Positions 1-6,122 of a stretch of DNA of 9,315 bases are shown in pieces (position 1 is the stretch's first letter; every line of letters starts with the position of its first letter). The stretch comes from an uncultured Clostridia bacterium. GTDB lineage: Bacteria > Bacillota > Clostridia > Christensenellales > Aristaeellaceae. The position numbers and the translations under genes are program-made. The stretch covers positions 1-9,315 of the forward strand of contig CAKTTM010000060.1 in the NCBI GenBank assembly GCA_934615145.1. The letters are read 5' to 3'. The notes under the pieces are model-generated. The model worked only from the letters and a program-made list of their open reading frames with translations, searched no databases and was not told the origin of the DNA.

Positions 1-773
1 TATTGATCGGTGCCCCTGTCGTGCGCGGAGATCAGCTTGCCGTCGGGCGCCTTCTCAAGGCGGGTCACCTCGTGAATGAGCATCACATCCAGGCCATAAT
101 CCTCCAGCTGCCACTTGACCAGGGCGGATATCTCCTCATCCTCCCAGGGCAGCAGCTGCTTATTGCGGCCGATCAGGGTCACCTTGGTGCCCATGGCGGA
201 GAATATGTGCGCGAACTCGGCCGCGATGATGCCGCCGCCCACGATGGCCAGGCTCTCATAGGGCACCTTGGGAAACTTGTCGCCAAAGAAGCTCTCGCTG
301 GTGATGTAACCGGTCTCCTCCAAGCCCTCGGCCGGCGGGAGGCCGGTATAGGCGCCGGTAGCGATCAGAAACTGCCTGCCCTCAAGCACCGCCTCGCCCC
401 CGGCATTGAGCCTGACCGCCATGCTGTGAGGGCCGGTGAAGCGGCCCTCACCAATGAACAGGGTGATATTGTCCATCTGGGAAAAGTCCTTTTCGATCTG
501 TATGCTCAGATCGATGCGCTCCCACATGTTGCGGGCGATCAGGTCCCAGTCGATGCGCGGCTTGTCGTAGGTCAGGCCAATCTTGTGGGCGCGCTGCGTC
601 TCTCTAAGCAAATCGGCCGGATAGACCAGCATCTTGGAGGGGATGCAGCCCCTGGTCAGGCAGGTGCCGCCAAACTTGCCCTTCTCCACCACCGCCACCT
701 TCAGGCCCTTCTCCGCCGCGCGCTGCGCCACCGTCAGCCCCGCCCCCGTGCCAATGACCACCAGATCAAACAT
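1..773 (-). CDS. FAD/NAD(P)-dependent disulfide oxidoreductase, C-terminus off the window
   Basis: This is a partial gene: 257 codons from the ATG at 773-771, still open at base 1. It belongs to the class I pyridine nucleotide-disulfide oxidoreductases (dihydrolipoamide dehydrogenase, mercuric reductase, mycothione reductase). Visible features are an N-terminal FAD Rossmann motif GTGAG at residues 8-12 with E30, the redox disulfide C38-LTRG-C43 followed by IPSK, an ATGA flavin-contact motif near 138-141, and a second Rossmann motif GGGIIAAE at 179-186. The third FAD-site glycine is Leu13, as in mycothione reductase-like members that also deviate there. Arg203 after the second beta strand hints at NADP(H), which is inference. 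The C-terminal interface with the catalytic His-Glu pair lies outside, so the substrate cannot be called. The start is supported by AGGAG (minus strand, about 787-783) 9 nt upstream. The gene is divergent from nadE. The long plus-strand open frame over the same DNA is a shadow. Confidence 0.93.
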   Translation of the reverse strand, partial: MFDLVVIGTGAGLTVAQRAAEKGLKVAVVEKGKFGGTCLTRGCIPSKMLVYPADLLRETQRAHKIGLTYDKPRIDWDLIARNMWERIDLSIQIEKDFSQMDNITLFIGEGRFTGPHSMAVRLNAGGEAVLEGRQFLIATGAYTGLPPAEGLEETGYITSESFFGDKFPKVPYESLAIVGGGIIAAEFAHIFSAMGTKVTLIGRNKQLLPWEDEEISALVKWQLEDYGLDVMLIHEVTRLEKAPDGKLISAHDRGTDQ

Positions 774-802
774 AAAAAAAAGCTCCTTTGTTAGTCCACG
801 CT

Positions 803-832
803 ATGGTATCAGAGCAGAGCCCGGCAAATCAA
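803..832 (-). promoter_or_regulatory. Candidate promoter for the oxidoreductase gene
   Basis: Read on the minus strand, an extended -10 TGATACCAT (hexamer TACCAT at 808-803) lies 18 nt after TTGATT (832-827). The match to sigma-70/sigma-A consensus is moderate. An alternative -35, a perfect TTGACA at 856-851, lies further upstream, but the hexamer 17 nt beyond it (CTTGAT) is a poor -10. There is no experimental support. Confidence 0.4.
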
Positions 833-841
833 GCGCCGGGC
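819..841. repeat. Inverted repeat in the divergent intergenic region
   Basis: A perfect 7-bp inverted repeat, GCCCGGC at 819-825 and GCCGGGC at 835-841, has a 9-nt loop containing the candidate minus-strand -35. It has no T tract on either side, so it is not a typical terminator. It could be an operator or only GC-rich coincidence. Confidence 0.4.
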
Positions 842-849
842 CCGCCTGC

Positions 850-878
850 TTGTCAATCGGCCCCCCGCGTGCTACTAT
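850..878 (+). promoter_or_regulatory. Promoter of the nadE operon
   Basis: TTGTCA (850-855) and TACTAT (873-878) are separated by exactly 17 nt, a good sigma-70/sigma-A type promoter. Predicted transcription would start near 885, giving a very short leader of about 10 nt before the ATG at 896. The -35 overlaps a minus-strand TTGACA (856-851), so the two divergent genes share this control region. Confidence 0.6.
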
Positions 879-893
879 TCCACAGAGGTGGAA
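878..893. promoter_or_regulatory. Palindrome over the nadE start region (possible operator)
   Basis: TTCCAC (878-883), AGAG, GTGGAA (888-893) is a perfect 6-bp inverted repeat. It begins at the end of the -10 hexamer, spans the predicted transcription start and contains the ribosome-binding site (AGAGGTGG). A protein bound here, or an RNA hairpin, would block initiation. I do not recognise it as an NiaR or NrtR site, so the regulator is unknown. Confidence 0.35.
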
Positions 894-895
894 AC

Positions 896-2707
896 ATGCA
901 AGATATCAAGATCTGCTGCGCCGACCTGGAGGGCCGCCCCGCTGATGTGCGGGGCCATCAGGGCGCCATTTTAAGGCGCCTGCGCCAGGCGCAGCGCGCG
1001 GGCGCAGGCCTGCTGCTGCTGCCCTCGCTGACGCTGCCCGGCAGCAGTTGCGGCGACCTGTTCTATCAAGATACCCTCTTTGCCGCCTGTGAGCGCGCGG
1101 CGGGCGAGCTAGGCAGGCTGAGCCGTCAGACGGCCATCGTCTTTGGCCTGCCGCTGATGCTGGGCGGGCGTCGCTTCATCGTCAGCGCCCTGGCCTATCA
1201 GGGCCAGCTGCGCGGCCTGGTGCCAAAGCAACAGCTCAGCGCCATGGAGCGGCGCTGGTTCTCCCCCTGGGAGGGGGGGCCGGGGCTGATACACTTTGCC
1301 GGCGCGCAGCTGCCCATCGACCCAGATATGCTCTTCGAGCTGCCCGGCGGCCTGCGCCTGGGGCTTGTGGACAGCCCGACCGACCAGGCCCTGCGCCTGG
1401 CCAGGCCGCTGATCAGGCAGGGGGCCAACTTGATCGCCATCCAGTCAAGCGAGCCCACGCTGGCAGGCGAGGGCTTCAGGCGGCGCGAGCAACTGCGCCA
1501 GCTGTCACTGCAAGTGGCCTGCTGCTATCAAAACGCGGGGCTGAGCGAATCCACCACCGACTGGGTCTATGGCGGCGAATCACTATTGGCTTGCGGCGGC
1601 GACATCATTGCCGAGCGCCTGGCCTTTGCCAGGCCGCTGGCGGCCACCGCCACACTGAGCCTGGCCCCGCGGACGATACAGGCCCCGGCCTTTGACGCGC
1701 GGCCGCGCGATGTGGTGGTCTCCCCCGAGCCTTACGCCCCGCCGGAGGGCTTCCTGCGGCGCCAGTGGTGCCGCGAGGCTATCGAGATCGCCGCCCAGGG
1801 GCTTGCCCGGCGGATGACGCGCATCCAGGCCAAGGCGGCGGTGCTGGGCCTGTCGGGCGGGCTTGACTCCGCCATGGCCATGATCACCACCGCCCGCGCG
1901 CTGGAAATCGCGGGCCTGCCCAAGGAGGCCCTGCTGGCCTACTCACTGCCCTGCTTTGGCAGCTCACAGCGCACGCGCGGCAACGCGCTCAAGATGATGC
2001 GTGCCATGGATCTCAAGGAGCGCGAGATCGACATCAGCGCCAGCGTCATCCAGCACCTGCAGGACATCGGCCACCAGGGGCAGATCGATGCCGCCTATGA
2101 GAACGCCCAGGCGCGCGAGCGCACCCAGGTGCTGATGGACATCGCCAACATGACAGGCGGCCTGATGGTGGGCACCGGCGACCTGAGCGAGGCGGCACTG
2201 GGCTTTACCACGTATGGCGGCGACCACATGAGCATGTACGCGGTCAACATCGGCCTGTACAAATCGGCCATCCGCTTCATCCTGCGCGATGTGGCAGACA
2301 ATGCGCACGGCGAGCTGGGCGCGGTCTTGCGCGATATCCTGGACACCCCCATCAGCCCGGAGCTGCAGCCGGGCGGCCAGCAGCATACGGAAAAGCTGAT
2401 CGGCCCCTACGCGCTCAACGACTTTTATCTGTATTATGTCTTGAAAGAGAACCTGCGCCCGCAAAGCCTGCTGCGCTACGCCAAGGCGGCCTTTGGCACC
2501 ACCTGGGACAGGCAGACCCTGCTGTACTGGATGCGCCAGTTCTACAAGCGCTTTTTCGCGGCGCAGTTCAGGCGCAGCTGCCTGCCAGACGGACCGCAGC
2601 TGCTGAGCGTCTCACTCTCGCCCCGCGGGGGCCTGAGCCTGCCCTCGGATGCCTGCGCCGCGCTGTGGCTTCAGCAAATCGATGCCCTGATAGGAGAGGA
2701 AGAATGA
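896..2707 (+). CDS. nadE: NAD+ synthetase with a degenerate glutaminase domain
   Basis: It makes NAD+ from nicotinate adenine dinucleotide, ATP and a nitrogen donor. The 603-aa length fits the two-domain glutamine-dependent form. Residues 1 to about 285 are a nitrilase-like amidase domain; about 290-600 is the ATP-pyrophosphatase synthetase domain, with P-loop SGGLDS at 320-325 and family blocks GTGDLSEAALG (426-436) and GGDHMSMYAVN (441-451). In the amidase domain the family motif FPEL-x3-GY-x-CGDLF reads LPSLTLPGSSCGDLF, placing Ser44 at the catalytic Glu. Lys111 (VPK) is kept, but the following EFYE-type loop is about 4 residues short. The segment expected to read ICEDLW reads VDSPTDQ, with Ser160 near the nucleophilic Cys. 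The enzyme may therefore use free ammonia or a partner's ammonia. The ATG at 896 is chosen over an in-frame TTG at 788 because AGAGGTGG precedes it and the family N-terminus starts there. The stop overlaps pncB (ATGA). Confidence 0.93.
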   Translation: MQDIKICCADLEGRPADVRGHQGAILRRLRQAQRAGAGLLLLPSLTLPGSSCGDLFYQDTLFAACERAAGELGRLSRQTAIVFGLPLMLGGRRFIVSALAYQGQLRGLVPKQQLSAMERRWFSPWEGGPGLIHFAGAQLPIDPDMLFELPGGLRLGLVDSPTDQALRLARPLIRQGANLIAIQSSEPTLAGEGFRRREQLRQLSLQVACCYQNAGLSESTTDWVYGGESLLACGGDIIAERLAFARPLAATATLSLAPRTIQAPAFDARPRDVVVSPEPYAPPEGFLRRQWCREAIEIAAQGLARRMTRIQAKAAVLGLSGGLDSAMAMITTARALEIAGLPKEALLAYSLPCFGSSQRTRGNALKMMRAMDLKEREIDISASVIQHLQDIGHQGQIDAAYENAQARERTQVLMDIANMTGGLMVGTGDLSEAALGFTTYGGDHMSMYAVNIGLYKSAIRFILRDVADNAHGELGAVLRDILDTPISPELQPGGQQHTEKLIGPYALNDFYLYYVLKENLRPQSLLRYAKAAFGTTWDRQTLLYWMRQFYKRFFAAQFRRSCLPDGPQLLSVSLSPRGGLSLPSDACAALWLQQIDALIGEEE

Positions 2708-4137
2708 AAAACCTGACCATGCTGACCGATCTGTACCAGCTGACGATGCTGTACGGTTACTACAAGAATGGCATGACGGACAAGCGCGCCGTCTTTGACA
2801 TGTTCTTCCGCCGCCAGGGCGCCTCGGCCTACGCTGTGATGGCGGGGCTGCAGCAGATCAAGGATTACCTTGACCACCTGCGCTTCAAGAAGAGCGACAT
2901 CGCCTATCTGCGCTCGCTCAATCTCTTTGACGAGGGCTTTCTGGACTGGCTGATGGCCCTGCGCTTCACCTGCGATGTGGACGCGGTGCCCGAGGGCAGC
3001 TTTGTCTTCCCCAACACGCCCCTGCTGCGGGTCTCCGGCCCCCTGGGCCAGGCACAGCTGATAGAGACAGCGCTGCTCACCTTGGTGGGCCACCAGACCC
3101 TGATCGCCACCAAGGCCAACCGCATCGCGCGCGCGGCCCAGGGCGGCCGGGTGATGGAGTTTGGCCTGCGGCGCGCCCAGGGCGTGGACGCCGGGCTCTA
3201 CGGCTCGCGCGCGGCCATCATCGGCGGCGCCAGCTCCACCAGCAACACCTTGGCCGGCAAGGCCTTTGATGTGCCGGTGTCTGGCACCCACGCGCACAGC
3301 TGGGTGATGAGCTTTGACAGCGAGCTGGAGGCCTTCCGCGCCTACGGCCAATGTTATCCGGACAGCTGCCTGCTGCTGGTGGATACCTATGACACACTGC
3401 GCTCTGGCGTGCCAAATGCCATCAAGGTCTTCCAGGAGCTGCGTGAGCAGGGCCGCAAGCCGCTGGGCATCCGCCTGGACTCGGGCGACCTGGCGTACTT
3501 GAGCATCAAGGCGCGCGAGATGCTGGACGCGGCGGGCTTCCACGAGGTGATCATCTGCGCCAGCAATGACCTGGACGAGTACCTGATCCGCGACCTGAAG
3601 CTGCAGGGCGCGCGCATCGACCTGTGGGGCGTGGGCACCAAGCTGATCACCGGCGGGGATAGCCCGGCCCTGGGCGGTGTGTACAAAATGTGCGCCCTGG
3701 AAGAGGACGGCCAGCTGGTGCCCCGCATGAAGCTGTCTGACAACCCTGAGAAGGTGACCCTGCCGGGCGTCAAGGACCTCTACCGCGTCTATGACGCCCA
3801 GGGGATGGCCTTTGCCGACCTGATTACCCTCAGTGACGAGGTCATCGACCAGAGCCAGCCGCTGGAGCTATTTGACCCCAAGGACACCTGGAAGCGCAGC
3901 ACCCTGCAGCAGTACAGCCTGCGGCGCATGCTGCAGCCGATGTACCGAAATGGCGAGTTTGTAGGCCAGCAGCACAGCGTCAAGGAGATCAGCGCCTGGC
4001 GCGCGCAGGATGAGAAGACCATCTGGGACGAGCACCTGCGCCTGATGAACCCCACGCTGTTCAAGGTGGATCTGTCGCAAAAGCTGTGGGATCTGCGGCG
4101 CGACCTGCTGCTGCGCGGTGCCCAGGGCCTGTCGTGA
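2704..4137 (+). CDS. pncB: Nicotinate phosphoribosyltransferase
   Basis: It converts nicotinate, PRPP and ATP to nicotinate mononucleotide, the committing step of Preiss-Handler NAD salvage; cytoplasmic. The 477-aa length matches the longer Firmicute-type PncB. Recognisable blocks are the N-terminal LTDLYQLTMLYGYY (7-20), HQTLIATKANR (130-140), FGLRRAQG (153-160), GTHAHSW (194-200) with the catalytic-site histidine region, LLLVDTYDT (223-231), GIRLDSGDL (255-263) and the phosphate-binding GVGTKLITGGD (309-319). The start at 2704 overlaps the nadE stop by 4 bp, and AGGAG at 2692-2696 lies 7 nt upstream. An in-frame upstream start would run into nadE and is rejected. No domain is missing. It is probably co-transcribed with nadE and translationally coupled to it. 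Confidence 0.97.
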   Translation: MKNLTMLTDLYQLTMLYGYYKNGMTDKRAVFDMFFRRQGASAYAVMAGLQQIKDYLDHLRFKKSDIAYLRSLNLFDEGFLDWLMALRFTCDVDAVPEGSFVFPNTPLLRVSGPLGQAQLIETALLTLVGHQTLIATKANRIARAAQGGRVMEFGLRRAQGVDAGLYGSRAAIIGGASSTSNTLAGKAFDVPVSGTHAHSWVMSFDSELEAFRAYGQCYPDSCLLLVDTYDTLRSGVPNAIKVFQELREQGRKPLGIRLDSGDLAYLSIKAREMLDAAGFHEVIICASNDLDEYLIRDLKLQGARIDLWGVGTKLITGGDSPALGGVYKMCALEEDGQLVPRMKLSDNPEKVTLPGVKDLYRVYDAQGMAFADLITLSDEVIDQSQPLELFDPKDTWKRSTLQQYSLRRMLQPMYRNGEFVGQQHSVKEISAWRAQDEKTIWDEHLRLMNPTLFKVDLSQKLWDLRRDLLLRGAQGLS

Positions 4138-4658
4138 AGAAGTCGCTGTGCGTGCTGTGGGAGCTGGACGCCCACAGCCACGCGCGCCTGGAGCAGCTGT
4201 CCATGGCTGCCAGCGGCAAGCCCTTTTTGTGCGCCAGCTTTCACCCCCATATCACGCTGGGCTGCTACGAGCAGATTGAAGACCGCCAGCTGCGCCCCTG
4301 GCTGCGCTCCTTCTCCCAGAAGGTGGCGCCCTTTGCTGTGCGCTTCATGGTGGTAGGCCTGCTGGCCACTGACCGCGTGGCCTGCTTTCCGGCCTTCACC
4401 GGCAAGCTGCGCAGTCACTACCTGGCCTTCCATCAGCGCTTTGACGACTATGCCGACCAGTGGACCCGCCAGTCCGGCGGCCTGTACACGCCCCATGTCT
4501 CGCTCTTTCAGGGCCCCATCACCATCGACACCCGCGCCCGCCTCGACCAGGCCTTCAGCCCCTTTGGCGGCAGGGTGGAGGCCCTGTCGCTGAGCTGGAT
4601 CAAAGGCCCGGAGGATTATCAGGTGGTGGGCAGGTATGAGCTCAGTGGGGAGAGGTAG
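4134..4658 (+). CDS. 2H phosphoesterase superfamily protein (2'-5' RNA ligase-like)
   Basis: This 174-aa protein has the two signature motifs of the 2H (LigT-like) superfamily: PHITLG with His39-x-Thr41, and PHVSLF with His121-x-Ser123. Members open 2',3'-cyclic nucleotide or ADP-ribose cyclic phosphate bonds, or join 2'-5' RNA ends. The two HxT/S motifs lie about 82 residues apart, as expected for the duplicated fold. The start is taken as GTG at 4134, overlapping the pncB stop as GTGA; no strong ribosome site is seen, so translation is probably coupled to pncB. An upstream in-frame start at 4086 would lie inside pncB. Placement after nadE-pncB suggests a nucleotide or NAD-derived substrate, but that is inference. 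It is cytoplasmic: no signal peptide or membrane segment is present. Confidence 0.85.
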   Translation: MKKSLCVLWELDAHSHARLEQLSMAASGKPFLCASFHPHITLGCYEQIEDRQLRPWLRSFSQKVAPFAVRFMVVGLLATDRVACFPAFTGKLRSHYLAFHQRFDDYADQWTRQSGGLYTPHVSLFQGPITIDTRARLDQAFSPFGGRVEALSLSWIKGPEDYQVVGRYELSGER

Positions 4659-4663
4659 GGTGG

Positions 4664-4696
4664 AAAGGAGGATGGATGACGAATGACGAATGTTGA
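4664..4696 (+). promoter_or_regulatory. Ribosome site with decoy starts ahead of rhuM-fic
   Basis: AAAGGAGG (4664-4671) is followed by three closely spaced ATGs. The ATG at 4672 encodes only 4 codons (MDDE, stop at 4684-4686). The ATG at 4676 encodes 6 codons (MTNDEC, stop at 4694-4696). The ATG at 4683 opens the long gene, 11 nt from the ribosome site. The last two lie in a 7-bp tandem duplication, ATGACGA twice, followed by ATG. The ATG 4 nt from the ribosome site and the one 11 nt away are both off the usual optimum, so the arrangement probably lowers translation of the Fic protein. Confidence 0.5.
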
Positions 4697-5636
4697 CCCA
4701 AACAACATGGATATTGTCATCTATGAGTCTTCTGACGGAGAGATCAGGCTGGATGTGGCCACCAGTCATGATACCGTTTGGTTGAATGTGGAGCAGCTAT
4801 GCAAGCTCTTTGGCAGAGACCGCAGCGTGATACAACGCCATGTCCGCAACATCTTTCAGGAAGAGGAGTTGGATGAGGGGGCAACCCGTGCAGATTTTGC
4901 ACAAGTTCAAACCGAAGGCGAACGGCAAGTCACCCGCAGGCTTCCGCACTACAATCTGGATGTCATCATATCGCTTGGCTACCGAGTCAAGTCAAAGCAG
5001 GGTACCCGATTTCGCATCTGGGCCAATCAGGTGCTGAGGCGCTATATATTGCAAGGCTACGCCGACAATCAGCGCCGCCTGCAGCAGCTGGGCCAGACGC
5101 TTCAAATCATGCAGCGCGTGCAGGACAGGCTGCAGGCACGCCAGGTGCTGGATGTGGTGCGCAGCTATGCGCCCGCCCTCAGCCTGCTGGACGACTACGA
5201 CCGCCAGCGCATCGCCCGTCCGCCCGGCCAGCCTGCGCGCCAGCGCCTGAGTTATGAGGAATGCCGCGCCATCATCGAGTCGCTTAGCTTTGGCGCGGAA
5301 AGCAGCCTGTTTGGCAATGAGAAGGACGAGTCCTTCAAGGGCATCCTGGGCGCCATCGAGCAAAGCTTTGGCGGGCAGGATCTCTACCCCACACTGGAAG
5401 AGAAGGCCGCCAACCTCCTGTACTTCATCGTCAAGGATCATAGCTTTTCAGACGGCAACAAGCGCATTGCCGCTGCCATCTTTCTGCACTATCTGGACAA
5501 GAACGGCGCCCTGTTCATTGAGGGCGCCAAGCGCATCGCTGATGACACCCTGGTGGCGCTGATCATCATGCTGGCCGAGTCCAGGCCGCGCGAGAAGGAA
5601 GCGATGGTCAGCCTGGTGATGCAGTTTCTAAGCTAA
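4683..5636 (+). CDS. RhuM-like / Fic (Doc) domain fusion protein
   Basis: The protein is 317 aa. Residues about 10-130 match the RhuM (COG3943) N-terminal region: WLNVEQLCKLFGRDRS, the helix-turn-helix-like VIQRHVRNIF, then YNLDVIISLGYRVKS-x-QGTRFRIWA and LRRYILQGY. About 130-160 is a helical linker. Residues about 185-317 are a Fic/Doc domain with the active-site loop HSFSDGNKRIAAA (His253 to Arg261 read HxFxDGNKR). Fic enzymes transfer AMP or other nucleotide parts to proteins; Doc instead phosphorylates EF-Tu. The NKR ending resembles Doc-type loops. I see no [ST]xxxE[GN] inhibitory motif and no adjacent Phd-like antitoxin. It lies 24 bp after the 2H gene. The first 180 bp are about 42-55% G+C against 62-68% in sampled later parts, so the two halves differ in composition. 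The start at 4683 is the only ATG near the ribosome site that opens this frame. Confidence 0.85.
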   Translation: MTNVDPNNMDIVIYESSDGEIRLDVATSHDTVWLNVEQLCKLFGRDRSVIQRHVRNIFQEEELDEGATRADFAQVQTEGERQVTRRLPHYNLDVIISLGYRVKSKQGTRFRIWANQVLRRYILQGYADNQRRLQQLGQTLQIMQRVQDRLQARQVLDVVRSYAPALSLLDDYDRQRIARPPGQPARQRLSYEECRAIIESLSFGAESSLFGNEKDESFKGILGAIEQSFGGQDLYPTLEEKAANLLYFIVKDHSFSDGNKRIAAAIFLHYLDKNGALFIEGAKRIADDTLVALIIMLAESRPREKEAMVSLVMQFLS

Positions 5637-5638
5637 GG

Positions 5639-5667
5639 TTGAGGTCACTCGGAAAGGCTTCGATAAG
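5639..5667 (+). promoter_or_regulatory. Weak candidate promoter upstream of the 123-aa gene
   Basis: TTGAGG (5639-5644) and GATAAG (5662-5667), spaced 17 nt, match consensus at 4 of 6 positions each. The gap to the preceding stop is only 45 bp, so read-through from the operon is equally likely. Confidence 0.25.
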
Positions 5668-5681
5668 CATAAGGAGAAATC

Positions 5682-6053
5682 ATGGACACACAGCACCCCT
5701 TTGAGGCCGCCTTGCTCTTTGCCAAGCCCTTCCAGTGGGAGGTCTATGCCCGCTGCCGACAGTGGCTGATGCAGACAGAGCCGGAGGCCATCGAGCGCTT
5801 CTCCAAGAGCGCAGTCAGCTATGGCCTGGCCCGGCGCTTTCTGTGGCTGGTACCCATCAGCGGTCATCATGTTCTGATCAATTTCGATCTGCCCCTGGAG
5901 CTGTCCGATCCCCTGCTGCGCCCGGGCAAGCTGCCCCACGCCCGCCGCTATATTCACCAGATGGATGTGCGCGACATGGCGGTGCTGGAGCAGGCCATCG
6001 CAAACGGCTGGCTGGCTGCGGCACTTGACTGCGGGCGGGGCAAAATGGCTTAG
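5682..6053 (+). CDS. Unknown 123-aa protein, possibly DUF5655-like
   Basis: I do not recognise this gene with confidence. It encodes a soluble protein with no signal peptide or membrane segment. The central part, RFLWLVPISGHHVLINFDLP, followed by a stretch ending in GKLPHARRYIHQMDV, recalls the small DUF5655/DUF1801-type domains, in which a Trp-x-x-Pro strand and an N/A-R-x-x-H segment are typical; this is a pattern memory only. The start is clear: AAGGAG at 5671-5676, 5 nt before the ATG. It is the last gene before the terminator at 6079-6108 and follows rhuM-fic by 45 bp, so it could be co-transcribed with it. An antitoxin-like role is possible on position alone and is not supported by motif. 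Confidence 0.75.
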   Translation: MDTQHPFEAALLFAKPFQWEVYARCRQWLMQTEPEAIERFSKSAVSYGLARRFLWLVPISGHHVLINFDLPLELSDPLLRPGKLPHARRYIHQMDVRDMAVLEQAIANGWLAAALDCGRGKMA

Positions 6054-6061
6054 CCCTGCGC

Positions 6062-6090
6062 TCGACACCGCGCTTCATTCCCGCTACAAT
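6062..6090 (+). promoter_or_regulatory. Promoter for the YbaK-family gene
   Basis: TCGACA (6062-6067) and TACAAT (6085-6090) are spaced 17 nt, each matching 5 of 6 consensus bases. Transcription would start near 6097, about 26 nt before the ATG at 6123. The -10 hexamer overlaps the loop of the terminator at 6079-6108. Confidence 0.6.
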
Positions 6091-6108
6091 GAGCGGGATT
6101 TTTGTTTT
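6079..6108 (+). terminator. Rho-independent terminator of the nadE operon
   Basis: A stem TCCCGCT (6079-6085) pairs with AGCGGGA (6092-6098) around a 6-nt loop, followed by TTTTTGTTTT (6099-6108). It lies 25 bp after the stop of the 123-aa gene. A transcript starting at about 6097 from the overlapping promoter would lack the left arm and so escape termination. Confidence 0.75.
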
Positions 6109-6122
6109 GTGGAGGGAAGGCC

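Noticed and set aside
3..794. Long plus-strand open frame of 263 codons
   Set aside because: It lies antisense to the flavin oxidoreductase, whose motifs are clear, and its own translation shows no recognisable domain; long antisense frames are common in GC-rich genes.
788..895. N-terminal extension of NadE from a TTG codon
   Set aside because: It would include the promoter and precede the ribosome site; the family N-terminus fits the ATG at 896.
1964..2464. 166-codon minus-strand open frame inside nadE
   Set aside because: It is a shadow of the conserved synthetase domain with no motif or start signal of its own.
3789..4769. 326-codon minus-strand open frame across pncB and the 2H gene
   Set aside because: It is antisense to two genes with intact family motifs and spans their junction.
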